From assembly GCA_029953675.1 (NCBI GenBank), contig JAMWBK010000002.1, positions 3,348,001 through 3,412,000 of the forward strand: DNA of 64,000 nucleotides, read 5' to 3'. Of the stretch, positions 12,144 to 22,781 are shown piece after piece. A program made the position numbers and the translations under genes. The stretch comes from Rhodosorus marinus. Its lineage: Eukaryota; Rhodophyta; Stylonematophyceae; Stylonematales; Stylonemataceae. The notes under the pieces were generated by a model that worked only from the letters and a program-made list of their open reading frames with translations, did no database searches and was not told the DNA's origin. Positions within the stretch are counted from its first letter, which is position 1. Every line of letters begins with the position of its first letter.

Positions 12144-13865
12144 CTTCGAAGAGAACAGAACGACTGCGAAATGCGGCATACAACGTGTGCATGGGGAGCT
12201 GTCAAGTATGTTCAACTCGGTCTTACTCTTCTCCGGCCCTAACGTTCTATCCTGCAAGAGTATTAACATAACGTGCGCGATTGGATCTCTATTCACGCAG
12301 CTGGATCTACTCGCACTGCAGTCTTTTCTACCTTTCAAGCAATCGTGTCATTTAATAAATGGAGCTTTCTGCAGAGGAAAGGCTCTTTGCAAACAGCGCA
12401 CACCTGGATTTTGAGAGAATTAATTGCAAGAATAAATCCGATGATTCACGAGAGGACAAGGCCACAGCATCCCCGGGCAACTCCACTAGCTCAAGGAGTC
12501 ACCCTACAAACGCCGCGACTAAGCCGATGCCAATGAGGTCGGGGACCGGTCCTGGGAAAATCGTCTTTGGATGCCTGTCCTTCAGGGAGCTGGGTCAAAC
12601 AGGGACCAAAAGAGCTTTGGAAAAGCCCATTAGGCAGCCAGAGTAAATATCAACAGTGTCTCAATCCGGATGAGTTCCATCCACGCCAACCGGGTTAAGG
12701 TATTCAGGTTCGTTGAGAGTTCAGGCGCGGCGACCCCTCAAGACTGTTTTCGTGATCACGATGAGAATCACTCGCATATCCTCGCTTGGCAGAGTTTCAT
12801 AATCTTGTTTTCCAAAGCCACCTTAGTTTCAGAGACTCGTTTGTTTGTCTGCTGGCGAAGTTTTTCCTGCTCTCTCAAGGTTGTTTTCTCGGAATAAACG
12901 ATCGTGGTGAAACTGATTGCTAAAACGGAAGGCTGCGTTCTGACGTGTTGGGGCTCGCGTGCCAGCTCGTCTCTTGGCTCCTTTTCAGTCCACTGTATTG
13001 CTTTCTGTTTCCGTTACGCTTCAATCCTTGGATCAGCCGTCCATGGGTTGTAAACTCAAAGGACACGATCAGGAAAGATCCAGGGGATGTGGTGGCATGC
13101 GAGTCCCAAAACAACTCCTTCCGAAAGGCACCATTTGTTGTGAAGCGGGCATACCCTCCGGGTGAATCATTAGGGCACTAGCTAACGCAGTAAAACACCA
13201 GGCAACCGGCAAACGCATGGCTCAATATGGATATGATCGAAAGGGACGAAATGGTAGCAAACACGTTGTTCCTCGAGGTTGAGTATCCCATTAACTTTTT
13301 TGTGTCACTGGCCTCTGCGTTCCGTTTGAATCATCACCGACCTCCATCAAGATTGCAGCCCGGTAAACAAACGGCATGAACAGTACATTACGCGAACGTA
13401 AGCTCGATCCCAACCTGCACGGATCAAACGGTCCTGCTCCGCTGATCATCATGCATTAACTCCAGCAAGCCAGCGACGCGAGATTGGCTCGCAATTTTCA
13501 GTAAGCAGTTCTCTCATCTAGATCTCATCTAGATCTCATCTACAATCGTTTCTAGCACCAAGCCCGACAGTTGGTCACAGTGGCAGAGAGGCTAGTCCCT
13601 CAACTCTCAATACCTACGTTTTCAAGTTTGCGAGACCTTTCTGCATTTATGAGTAGGAGCCTTTGTGGTGACCTGAAAAGGGGTATCAGAGGCGAAATCC
13701 GTTAAAAATCTCAGTGGGAGTTGGAGAAAGGGTTTGTCTGTGTTTCGTGAAGGTCAGGCAGTCAGTGGAATTTTGGAACAAGTCTTGTGGGATAGTAGGA
13801 GAAAGTTGTTGTTTGACTTGTGAACTTTTTGGGGGCTTTGGGGGGTATGAGAGGTTAGCAAAAAG
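12144..13865. other. Intergenic, 1.7 kb without a supported gene
   Basis: An AATAAA word at about 12354-12359 may serve as the rpiA polyadenylation signal. A 95-codon frame starts at 12359 (+) but has no recognisable features. A short 11-bp tandem repeat lies at 13512-13541. The last 200 bp before 13866 is G/T-rich and is probably the leader of the next gene. Confidence 0.4.
13512..13541. repeat. 11-bp tandem repeat (CTCATCTAGAT), about 2.7 copies
   Basis: Three consecutive CTCATCTA units separated by GAT are seen directly. It lies about 325 bp upstream of the membrane-protein gene. No function is evident. Confidence 0.8.
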
Positions 13866-15335
13866 ATGGATGGGCTTGGATGGATTGGCCCTTGTGGGCT
13901 AGGGTTGTTGCGAAATGATGTATGGTGGAGGAAGAAATTACTAGCGAATGAGGGGCGGCGTCTGGCTTGGAGATGTGCGACTAGGTCTGTGCAGCGGATG
14001 TCAGTTAGGAGTATTGAAGATCCTGGCATTGTTTATGAACGGGAGAGGGTAGGTGTGCTTGTGGGACTTGGCGTAACTGCGATTGTATGCTTTGCGTCTG
14101 TCGTCGTTAGGAGGTTTGTCGCCTTTGGGTTTTTGGCTGTTGCTATTGATGTGGCTGTGTATGTCTATGTTAGCGTATTATCGGACAGGGAACGGCAACA
14201 GACGAAAATGCAGCAGCCTAGTCCAACGAAGCAGACCGTTAATACAATAAGTGACTGGGAAGACTGGGAGGACGTTGACCTGCCAAAGGACAGAGGGACG
14301 CTGTACGGTTCATTTCGTGAGGAATGGGGAAATGAGAACTTAGACCAAACACGACCTACCATTACGACAGACGAATTTGACCGAAGCACTCCACCAGTAG
14401 AGGCCCAGTACCAATCTCCAGTAAAGAGTGTAAGACAAGGAAGTAGTTACTCAATGTCGTACATGAGAGACGAAGATAACACAGACACTGATGATGGGGA
14501 GAGCGGAGCTGGGGTTTACGAAGAGGCTGAGCTCGTCTCCAGGTCAATGGACGATGATGAGAACGAAGTTCTAACGTATGAAGTCAAGTCCGTATCAACC
14601 CCGGTAAGTACCCAACAATAATGACGACGCAATGTTATACTCAGCTTTTTTTGCTTAGCTCCCAGATCTCTTACTGCCTGAGTGTTGTAGGCAGGTGGCG
14701 AGCGGGTAGAGCAACGGGAGACGAAGAAGCGATCGAGTTCTACAGCGTCTGGATCGATATTGAATGTATTTAATCTAGTCCGTGTACTTGGCACGTCACT
14801 TTATCGTGATTGCCTGGCACCCATGGTGCTGATCGCGAGTATCGCATGGAAGGATATTGAGGTAAGGCTAGTTGATGCTTTTCCTACGGTATCCCCTCGG
14901 GATTAGTAGTCGAAGGATTCACAGTGGTCCTCTCTTGATAGAAAGTCTTGAGCAGAGTTTGAAAAGCTGCATCTTGTGTTTTCTTTTTTTTATATCTGCT
15001 TTCTCCTTGGGTACTAGATCCTATTGCTCAGAGATAGTTCGGAGGAATCTATTCGCAGGGAGGTGCAGTTTGAGGAAGGACAGGGTTGGTCGGATTGGTC
15101 AGATGTAGCTGATGGGAATAAGGACGTGTCAGATGTCCTTCAAGACCTTGGCGATGGTATTAAGAACTATACAACGGACGATCTTGCGGAGAGCGTGGAC
15201 CGCGGGATTGAGGTGGCTCAGGAAGGCTTCTCCTCTGCTAGAAGTGGACTGGAGGATTTTATGAAGAGAGCGCTTGGGGAGGACGAGAATTCTTCCAAGA
15301 ATCAATCAAATCCCAAAGATAAAAAGCCAGACTGA
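13866..15335 (+). CDS. Unrecognised acidic membrane protein, three exons
   Basis: I do not recognise the family. Exons 13866-14603, 14691-14861 and 15018-15335 join in frame (408 residues); all three junctions are GT-AG. The first about 55 residues are basic and could target an organelle. Two hydrophobic helices lie at about 62-81 and 84-105. A low-complexity acidic, Ser/Thr/Asp-rich region follows. A third, shorter hydrophobic segment (about 288-301) precedes the last exon. Two related tryptophan-acid motifs occur, SDWEDWEDVDLP at 129-140 and GWSDWSDV at 326-333, one on each side of the acidic region. The C-terminus is an amphipathic helix ending in KDKKPD. Composition and clean splicing make it a convincing gene, but the function is unknown. 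Confidence 0.75.
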
Positions 15336-15547
15336 TCTGGACCGGCTGTCAGCAACATCTCTATGCCGGGCGCGTCCGAACTTGAATGCGAAAATATCAT
15401 TTACCATAGGTTGTTTGAGTGTCCTCAATTCTCCAGCCTGGTCGCCGAAACTAAGATAAAATTGCGTTTTGACTGTTTACAAAAAGCGACGGCAACTGTA
15501 CTGCCATCGTGAACGCCTCGGCAGTTGTCAGACTTTCCAAATCATGC

Positions 15548-17142
15548 TTAGATCTTGGCTTGAACTCCGTTGAGACCGCGGAGAGGTACGCCAGTAGATT
15601 GCAGGTACTCCGACGCGGCAGCCACTCCAGAGCCTAGCTTAACTGGGATTCCCACGTCCCTCAATGTCATCTCAACTCCGGCGAGAGTTCCAAGTAAAGT
15701 CAACTCGTTGATATCACCAATATGACCAATTCTGAACACCTTGCCCTTAACCTGATGGGTGGAGAGCGATACGCCCCTTTAGTCAACCGCATTCCGGAGA
15801 AGCGAAATTTGCGTGCTAGGCTATGGCGTTTCCCGCTCACCTTCATCAAACCACCGCCAAGGGATAGGTTGTACTTCTGATAAGCTGTCGCAACAATTTC
15901 CTGTCCATCGAACCCGGCAGGAACTAGAACAGCTGTGATGGCATCGGACTGCTCCGATTCTTTCTTCGCGATCGGCTTCAATCCCCAGGCCTTGACCGCG
16001 AGTCTGGTAGCAGTTGCCTATCAAAACAACAACCATCGAGAATATCGACTTATCAGAGATGCTGTGTTGAATCCCAGGACATTGTAGCAACCAATTGCGG
16101 AAGTCATTACCAGTCTGTGGTGCCTTTCCCAGACGTTCTCAATTCCCTCCTCAAGAAGCATGTCCAAGGCCTCCCTAAGTCCGTGCAAGAAAGGAGTCGA
16201 GGGAGTGTAGGGGAAGTACCCCACGTCGTTGTTCACGATCATGTCGCGCCACGAGAAGAAGCACCTAGGATATGTGGACTGCAAGAGTCGTTCGAAATGG
16301 AAAAAGCTGGTGAGATTTCGCGCACTCACGAACAAAACATATTCTTAGCGGAGGGAAGGCGGAGACCCGTTTCCGGTGTGGGTGGTGAGCTTACAGTTTC
16401 GCTCATCTTCAGAGCTTTCTGCGAGGCAGCAAGGAGTCCTAAGCCAGCTGGAAGCATGAAGCCCTTCTGCGAGCCAGTGATGGACACATCAACACCCCAT
16501 GCGTCCATCTTGAACGGAAGTGACGCGATTGAGGAAACTCCGTCCACCATGAGAAGAGCCGGGTGGCGGGTCTCGTCAAGAACCCTCCTCATTGCGGGGA
16601 TATCGGTGTAGACTCCAACCGTCGTCTCATTCTGAACAACGCACAGGGACTTGATTTTGTGGGCTCGGTCGGCCATCAAATGCGCCTTGATCTTGTCAAC
16701 GGGCAGGCCTTCACCCTGATTTTTGGGAAGCGATGCACACGCGAGTTCTTATTAGAGTCGATTAAGTGGGGGTTTAGATTAGATGTAAACTTCATACCCA
16801 TTCCACATCCAGTACGATTGGGTTGAATCCCAGCCTCTCCATCATATCGATCCAGAGGAGGGAAAACTGTCCAAGGCGCACAGTCAGGATGGTGTCTCCT
16901 GGGTTGAGGCAGTTCGTTAGCCCAGACTCCCACATTCCAGTTCCGGTTGCCGAGAAGACGAACGCCCTTCCTGTTTCAGTGCAGAAAATCTTTTTCAGGT
17001 CCTTCAGCACGGAGTGCGTAATCTCGGGAAAATCAGGAGCTCTGTGATCAGTGCTGTTCCTATGCATCGCACGCTGCACCCGGTCCGGGACGTTAGTTGG
17101 TCCCGGCACCATCAAAAAGTTCTGACCGTGAATCACAGACAT
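15548..17142 (-). CDS. AGT1: Serine/alanine--glyoxylate aminotransferase, peroxisomal type
   Basis: PLP enzyme of photorespiration that transaminates glyoxylate to glycine using serine or alanine. Exons 17142-16798, 16715-16395, 16278-16111, 16017-15841 and 15751-15548 are all in phase 0, giving 404 residues, the normal length. The ATG at 17142 is used; an in-frame TTG lies upstream. Motifs: [12 protein letters not shown] at the N-terminus, [16 protein letters not shown] (cofactor phosphate loop), [15 protein letters not shown] (PLP-binding Asp), and SITGSQKGF with the Schiff-base Lys at about 199. Near the C-terminus are [10 protein letters not shown] and the end QAKI. The last three residues AKI resemble a non-canonical peroxisomal targeting signal 1; plant AGT1 ends SRI. 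No transit peptide is seen. Secure. Confidence 0.95.
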
Positions 17143-20033
17143 TCTGAATGACAAAAGAGCACACCGACTACAACAACTTCTACCTTCTCACAAAATCCCA
17201 ACCACCTTTCCACCACTTCACTACCCAACCCCCCTACCACCTCCAGAAAATCAAAAGAGTCCAGTGCTAGGCAGAGGCCGCCCCGACTCTTTCACTCCTG
17301 CTTTTATACCGCAGAAAAACAACCTAATGGCCTCCGACCAGTCAGCCCGCTGGTGCACCAGTTGCAAAATTTTAACAGTCAGTAAGGGTTCAAAGCCCAA
17401 AACATTCATTGCAGATGAAAAACATATGGAGCACGTTCTTTGGTGTGGGGAAACCAAACAACACAGGAAATTTTTCCTCTCTTTTGCATGTATGTTTCTG
17501 CTATTGTATTCTATCTATCTATCTTAGCTCACAAACCTCAATTCTCCCCTTCTGTTTTCATTGGACATAGAAACCCTGGCAGGCAATTCTCCTATATGTA
17601 AATTGTTTTTAAAAAACACTATCCAAGTCATGGAACGAGTATCCTAAAACGAAAAAAAAAAGGAGAAGAATTTTGTTTGGGGTTTTTTTCTGGCTTTCAA
17701 GAGCAATCTGGACGATTAAGATTGATTGGAAACAATGACATGTTTGTTGAATAAAAATAATGTTTTTTTGTTATCCTGATTAAGAACCTGTTTCGAATGC
17801 CCTTGGAAAGTTTAGGCTGCTTTTTTTTTTGGGGGGGGCATGGGGGAGCTTTTTGGGGGCCTGGAAGTATTGAGAATCAAAAATAAATTAGATTATTTGG
17901 GATGAATATATTCATATTGACTGGTACGAGGGGTTGGAGAGTGGGCTAATTTTGTCACTGGTTTCCTATTAGAAATGGTTTATGGGGGGGGAAGAAAGGG
18001 GGAACACACCAAAAAGTATGGTCGTTGTGACGACCTGAATGAAATCCAGTTTTCTGTTAATTTCCGATGCAATGCAGATCAAACTTTCTTTGGTTTTTCA
18101 AGTAGCTTCGAATTCGAAATTTATTTAATTTCTAGATTTTGCTTAGTGCATTCTAGCCTCAGGATTTTTTTGTGGGGGTTTCTTGTTCGTAAGAAGCCTT
18201 TTTGGTGGATGGGTTCTTTACGGAGAATACATCGTAATTTTACATGGGCGAGCTGACGTACTAAGAAGATTATGGACGAGTTGGTTCTTTTATTTCCTTT
18301 GTTTTACAGAGGATCTCTTATCGATAATATGCTTCCCTCGAACTAATTTATTGTGTCCGTCTGATAAAAGCCGTTTCAGTCAGTGCTGGATGATTGCACA
18401 GAGGTGGTTTTGGCAAGAAGTAGGACAAACTGCGCGCTCCATAAGCTGTACTAAAAGTGGAGAGCTTGGATCAACTCAAGACGATCTGTGTATGCTACCT
18501 GATCAACAATTCCACCACGCTCTTGTTTGAAATTTGGTCTCGAGGATTTTTGTGATTGTTCCACCCGCGTGTTTGCGTTCCACCCTATATCAGCTGATAT
18601 TCTCTTTGATGGCACGGCATCACGCGCGGCATCATCCTTTTTTTCTTTGCATAAACGCTTGCCTTCACTTCCATCGTCCAAGTCGGTTGTGCACGTCGCC
18701 CGATCAGCACGCTAATGCTTTGGAAGGCTTCGGTGCCGCTTTTCCTAATGATGGACAAGTTTGCTCGCCCTCGCAGATTTGGAGGATCCGGCTTTTTGTC
18801 AAAGACCCTGGCCTTCACGGTAAAACTCTCCGCGCCGGTTCTGGGGCTTCACAGGTTTCCCATGATGAGGTGGATAGCTGCGGAGTTTTCAGTGGCTTCA
18901 ACCTGAGGCACACGGAGGATGCGGGGGGGACCTTGCGACTCAGCTTAAGAGTTGCCTGGCATGGGAAGGTACTGGGTTGCAACTGGCTACTCACTACTAA
19001 ACCCTTCGTCAGCGCGCTTCACGCCTAACGCAGAGCTTGCCTTACTCAGCCCAAGAAAAGAGAAGCGTCGCCTTTCGCCCGTAGTAGTTTACCACTTTTC
19101 CGTCGCAACCTCCTTTTTTTTTTTGCGACAGGAACAAAACAAAAATAGTAGGAAACGCGCTCGCGGAATTCCTACGTGAAAGATCCAAATCGGCTAGAAT
19201 ACGTACCAAATAGTACCCATCAGGAAAAGCATGAATGCTACGCATTTACTCATCCATATGTGCAAACTTCTATTAACAAAAGCATATCCTATCCCAAATC
19301 CTATGAAAACCATTCATTTGGAATGCTTTCCACTGACTTTGCATCCACCATGCCTTCTCAGTCATTTTCTGATCACATCTAATATTTTCTTTCGAATAAT
19401 CAGAATACGAGATTCTCTTTGATTGATTCCATCGATTATCCTCCAGACTAGTTTGACCCCCTGGAATTCAGTGTCGAAGGCCACTACACATCCAGTTAAA
19501 CATTAGAAATATTTTGATTTTGCAGTTATTACTTACCAATTTTTACCTCCAGGATGAAAGACATCAGCTTAACAACCCAAAAAAAAAAAGCAGCCGAGTT
19601 TGCATGGAATCGATTGACGAGAAGTTGTTAATGGATGTTTTAATTGGGAAACATGTTTTGGATGGATTCCCAAAACGAAAAAATTTGGCTGTCAGATCGG
19701 CCTGATGGTCAGCTGACTTTACGTTTTAATGGTGAAAGAGTTGGGTGGAAGGAACGAAGGAGGTAGGTGGGTAGATGTGGGCCATGGTTGGGTTAAATTG
19801 AAAGTAGATTCATTGAGCGAAGTGCTTCTAAGTGAGAAATTGTACGCGTAGTGGAATTTTTTGATCTGCGCAAGGAACAGGTTTTTGAGAAATGGACTGG
19901 TGTGTGTGAGGAGAGTATCGATAACAATAACTAGTATCCTTCTTCGTTTTCCGAGCATGTGTAGAGTTGCATTCGTCCCTGGAACGGAATTTTTGTAGTT
20001 TTTCTTGCCTTGTTAAAGTTTGGTGGTGTTAAA
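17143..20033. other. Large intergenic region, AT-rich with G-runs
   Basis: About 2.9 kb without a supported gene. It contains T-runs and G-runs, notably T10 followed by G8 and further G-runs at 17821-17859, and an A-rich patch around 17650. Open frames at 18451-19245 occur on both strands with no coding hallmarks. The AGT1 promoter is expected at the left end and the adenylate kinase promoter at the right end. Confidence 0.4.
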
Positions 20034-21163
20034 ATGGCCAGCTTGAGTAGGAGCCCGAGAAGCTGGATGATGCTGGCGCGTCCACAGATCCATCAGAAGC
20101 GTCTGACGTCATCTAGGAGTTTTGAAGCTGGCTTGAACACTTACCGGAAGTCGACGCTGAATTTGGTGGATGATATGATTGAGTCTGGCAGCGGGTTCGT
20201 TAGCTCTAGTAGTATAGAGTCGGAACTGAACATCCTATCCGAGCGACAAGGAGCAACCCCATCCAGGCTTGGAACGTCGATGAGCATTGAGGATGGTATG
20301 AGCTCACTGAAGGGCATGAGCACTCCCGACAAATACGAGAGAAGCGCGGTAGAGGACATTCCCCTTTTGGAGTCGCTGTCACCTTCTGCTTCTCATGAGG
20401 AGATCGTCCTCGATGCAAAGCGTTGCATGCAGACTGGGGCGCTAGTCCCAGATTCAATTGTTTTCCGCTTGCTCAAGGATAGGATGTCCAAAGTAGATTG
20501 CAAGCAGCATGGATGGCTCCTTGATGGTTTTCCTAGGACGTTGCTTCAAGTAGATGCTCTCGAGGAAGCCGGTCTAGTCCCCGACGTTGTGGTATTCTTG
20601 AAGGTCTCCGATGCAGATGTACTCGACCGACTCTCATACCGCAGAAGTGACCCAAAGACGGGGAAGATTTATAACCTTAAACATAAAGCGCCGAGTTGTC
20701 CAATTGTCACGGACCGCCTCGTTCGGAGGGACGACGATTGTGAACCTGTGATTAAGTCGAGGCTGGGCAGTTTCTACAAGAGCACAGCTTCTGTACTTGC
20801 CAAGTTTCGCGAAAAGGACGTCGCAGTGCTGGACGTTGAAGCAGGTAAGACACTTCGCCCTCGGCACGAAGATGGCCGTTCGAGGATATTCTTTTCTCAC
20901 ATGGCATCTCCGTGTGAAAATCTGCAGGCAACGAATTCAGTCAGGAGGAGATTTTCCGAAAAGTGCGGGGAGCGATCATCGGACACTTCATTTCAAGACG
21001 CACAGTAGAATCTGCGTATTCAGCAAGACCGGTCAGGATTGCTTTAATGGGACCGCCTGGATGTGGGAAGGGGACTCAAGCTGAGCAGCTGCGCTCTAGC
21101 TTTGGCGTAGTACATATATCTATTGGAGACCTTCTTCGCGATATGGTCGCTAGAGGTTCATAA
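20034..21163 (+). CDS. Adenylate kinase with circularly permuted domain order
   Basis: Adenylate kinase converts ATP + AMP to 2 ADP. Exons 20034-20844 and 20928-21163 (intron 83 nt, GTAAGA...CTGCAG) give 348 residues. The ATG at 20034 is used; the frame is open slightly further to a TTG. Residues 1-35 look like a targeting peptide, then a Ser-rich linker runs to about 118. The kinase begins mid-domain: [14 protein letters not shown] (about 127-140), the AMP-site motif WLLDGFPRT (161-169), LID start [26 protein letters not shown] (LID-end Arg/Asp and core Arg), and the normal C-terminal helix [11 protein letters not shown] (277-287). A linker of about 15 residues follows, and then the normal N-terminus: [19 protein letters not shown] (P-loop, 307-325) and [16 protein letters not shown], followed by TAA. 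Joined head to tail, the segments cover a full adenylate kinase. It is most like the plant plastid ADK5-type sequence from memory. No second kinase half is found downstream or upstream. Confidence 0.85.
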
Positions 21164-21755
21164 AGTTTTTAACCAACCGCAACCGTTTCCGGTATTTCCT
21201 TAAAGTTCCCTGGGGCTGCCACTATGTCAACTGATTCCACCCCCCGCAAGCTGTTTTTCACTGAACATTGCAATTTTGGCCTCGCGCTTACTTCAAACTC
21301 GTTTATATCAGAATAAGAGTCAAATGCCGCTTTGCATCAAGAGTCAATAGAACGACTTCACATCGAATAGATTCTAATTTGCCTAAGTTGAATCCGCTCG
21401 ATGGTACGATCAGTTGGTTATCTACAGTTTGGGATATATTTAAGACCGATGCGCTTTCAGGGTGCACTTGTCGATTATCCGCGTTACCCACACCTGTTCA
21501 GGCCCAGAGACTCGAAGCATTCTGAAAGATGCTCGCTAGAGCCCTTAACATTTCCGCTTCGTCGGTCTCACTTCTTCTGTTGGAGCTCCTTTTGAGCTCC
21601 TTGCTTTGCAAACTTGCTCCGCATGGTACTGTCGGAGTAGTTTTGACCTAGTTGCTCGACCTCATTGCCGAGGTCGCCAACTGCTGCCTTGGAACCTAGC
21701 GATTCATCACAGACAACGAGTTCGTAAGGTCAGCGACAGTGCAGCTAGCAAGGGC
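21164..21755. other. Convergent 3' flanks
   Basis: Spacer between the adenylate kinase stop and the end of the RRM gene. I searched its frames for an adenylate kinase continuation (DGFPR-like and LID motifs) and saw none. No other gene is supported. Confidence 0.5.
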
Positions 21756-22781
21756 TTACAGTGGTTCGTCCAGGGCACCAGTCTCACCGTTCTTGTCGCC
21801 AATGCCTGGCGTCAGGCTCGGCTGCGGTGCCCTGTACATCGTGTCATAGGCGTATCGGTTGAAGTCAATTGGACCAGGCATGTAGTATGCGACTGGAGAA
21901 GAGGGCATGTGATGAGAAATGGGATATGCTGTCCATTGGTTGTAAACGGGAGAAAAGTGGTGTGAGAACAGCTGCGGAGGGATTGGAACATATGCTCCCG
22001 GGCTGTATCCCATGTGCACATAAGCCTCAGCCTCGCCGGCCGCTTGCTTGTTCTCGCGCGATCTTCTGGACTCCAAACTTTGTTTCGGTTCGGCCTTCTT
22101 CACTTCCACAACCTTTCCCAGGATGTCGTGATGTGCACTACCATCGGAACTCCCAAACAGCTCAGCGATTGCCGCTTCGTCTTCAAAAGTAACAAACCCA
22201 AAACCTCGTGAGTTTCCAGTCTTGTGGTCAATCAGAACTTGTGCGTCGGCTACTTCGCCAAAGGCAGAAAAATGCTCCTCGAGCTGACCGTTTCTACAGT
22301 GGGATGGAAGGCCGCCTACGAAAATCTTCTTACTAAGCGCGGGATCTGAGGCCGGCGTAAGGTCCTTTGCAGGTCCCAAAGCTTCCTCTTCCTCTGGTAC
22401 TTGCTTTTCCGGGAAATTTATAGACTTCTTGCTAGTTGTACCGCTCGGGCTGCTTGAGACAATACTCAGATCTGACCTTGGTACTGCATGCTTGGCATCA
22501 ACCTGGCGTCCGTCAAGAACGTGCTTCGTGGTGGTTACCTTGTTCGCGTCCACAGCATTTTCATATGATACGAAACCAAACCCTCGCGGATGCTTTGTGT
22601 GCCTATCTCTCATTATGAGGCAGTCGTGCACCTTGCCAAACTGTTCAAAGTAGTTCCTCATGGACTCCTCGTCAGTCTCCCAAGACAAGCCCCCTACGAA
22701 GACCTTGAAGCTTGACCCAGCGTCCTCATCATTTATGTGGGAGATATGGGAACTGTCGTCCCCATCACTGCTCGAACTCAT
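21756..22781 (-). CDS. RNA-binding protein with two RRM domains (hnRNP A/B / Musashi-like)
   Basis: Single-exon gene of 341 residues, starting at the ATG at 22781; an in-frame TTG 38 codons upstream was not used. RRM1 spans about 25-100 with RNP2 KVFVGGLSW and RNP1 RGFGFVSYE. RRM2 spans about 151-230 with RNP2 KIFVGGLPS and RNP1 RGFGFVTFE. The domain pair, spacing and RNP sequences match hnRNP A/B, DAZAP and Musashi-type proteins, which bind mRNA in splicing, transport or translation control. The N-terminus is Ser/Asp-rich, and the C-terminus is Pro/Tyr/His-rich low complexity (about 255-330), typical of hnRNP tails. The exact orthologue cannot be named. Confidence 0.9.
   Translation of the reverse strand: MSSSSDGDDSSHISHINDEDAGSSFKVFVGGLSWETDEESMRNYFEQFGKVHDCLIMRDRHTKHPRGFGFVSYENAVDANKVTTTKHVLDGRQVDAKHAVPRSDLSIVSSSPSGTTSKKSINFPEKQVPEEEEALGPAKDLTPASDPALSKKIFVGGLPSHCRNGQLEEHFSAFGEVADAQVLIDHKTGNSRGFGFVTFEDEAAIAELFGSSDGSAHHDILGKVVEVKKAEPKQSLESRRSRENKQAAGEAEAYVHMGYSPGAYVPIPPQLFSHHFSPVYNQWTAYPISHHMPSSPVAYYMPGPIDFNRYAYDTMYRAPQPSLTPGIGDKNGETGALDEPL

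Noticed and set aside
18451-19245. Overlapping frames of up to 164 codons on both strands
   Set aside because: Frames on both strands are similarly long, none has recognisable motifs, and no consistent splice pattern links them.
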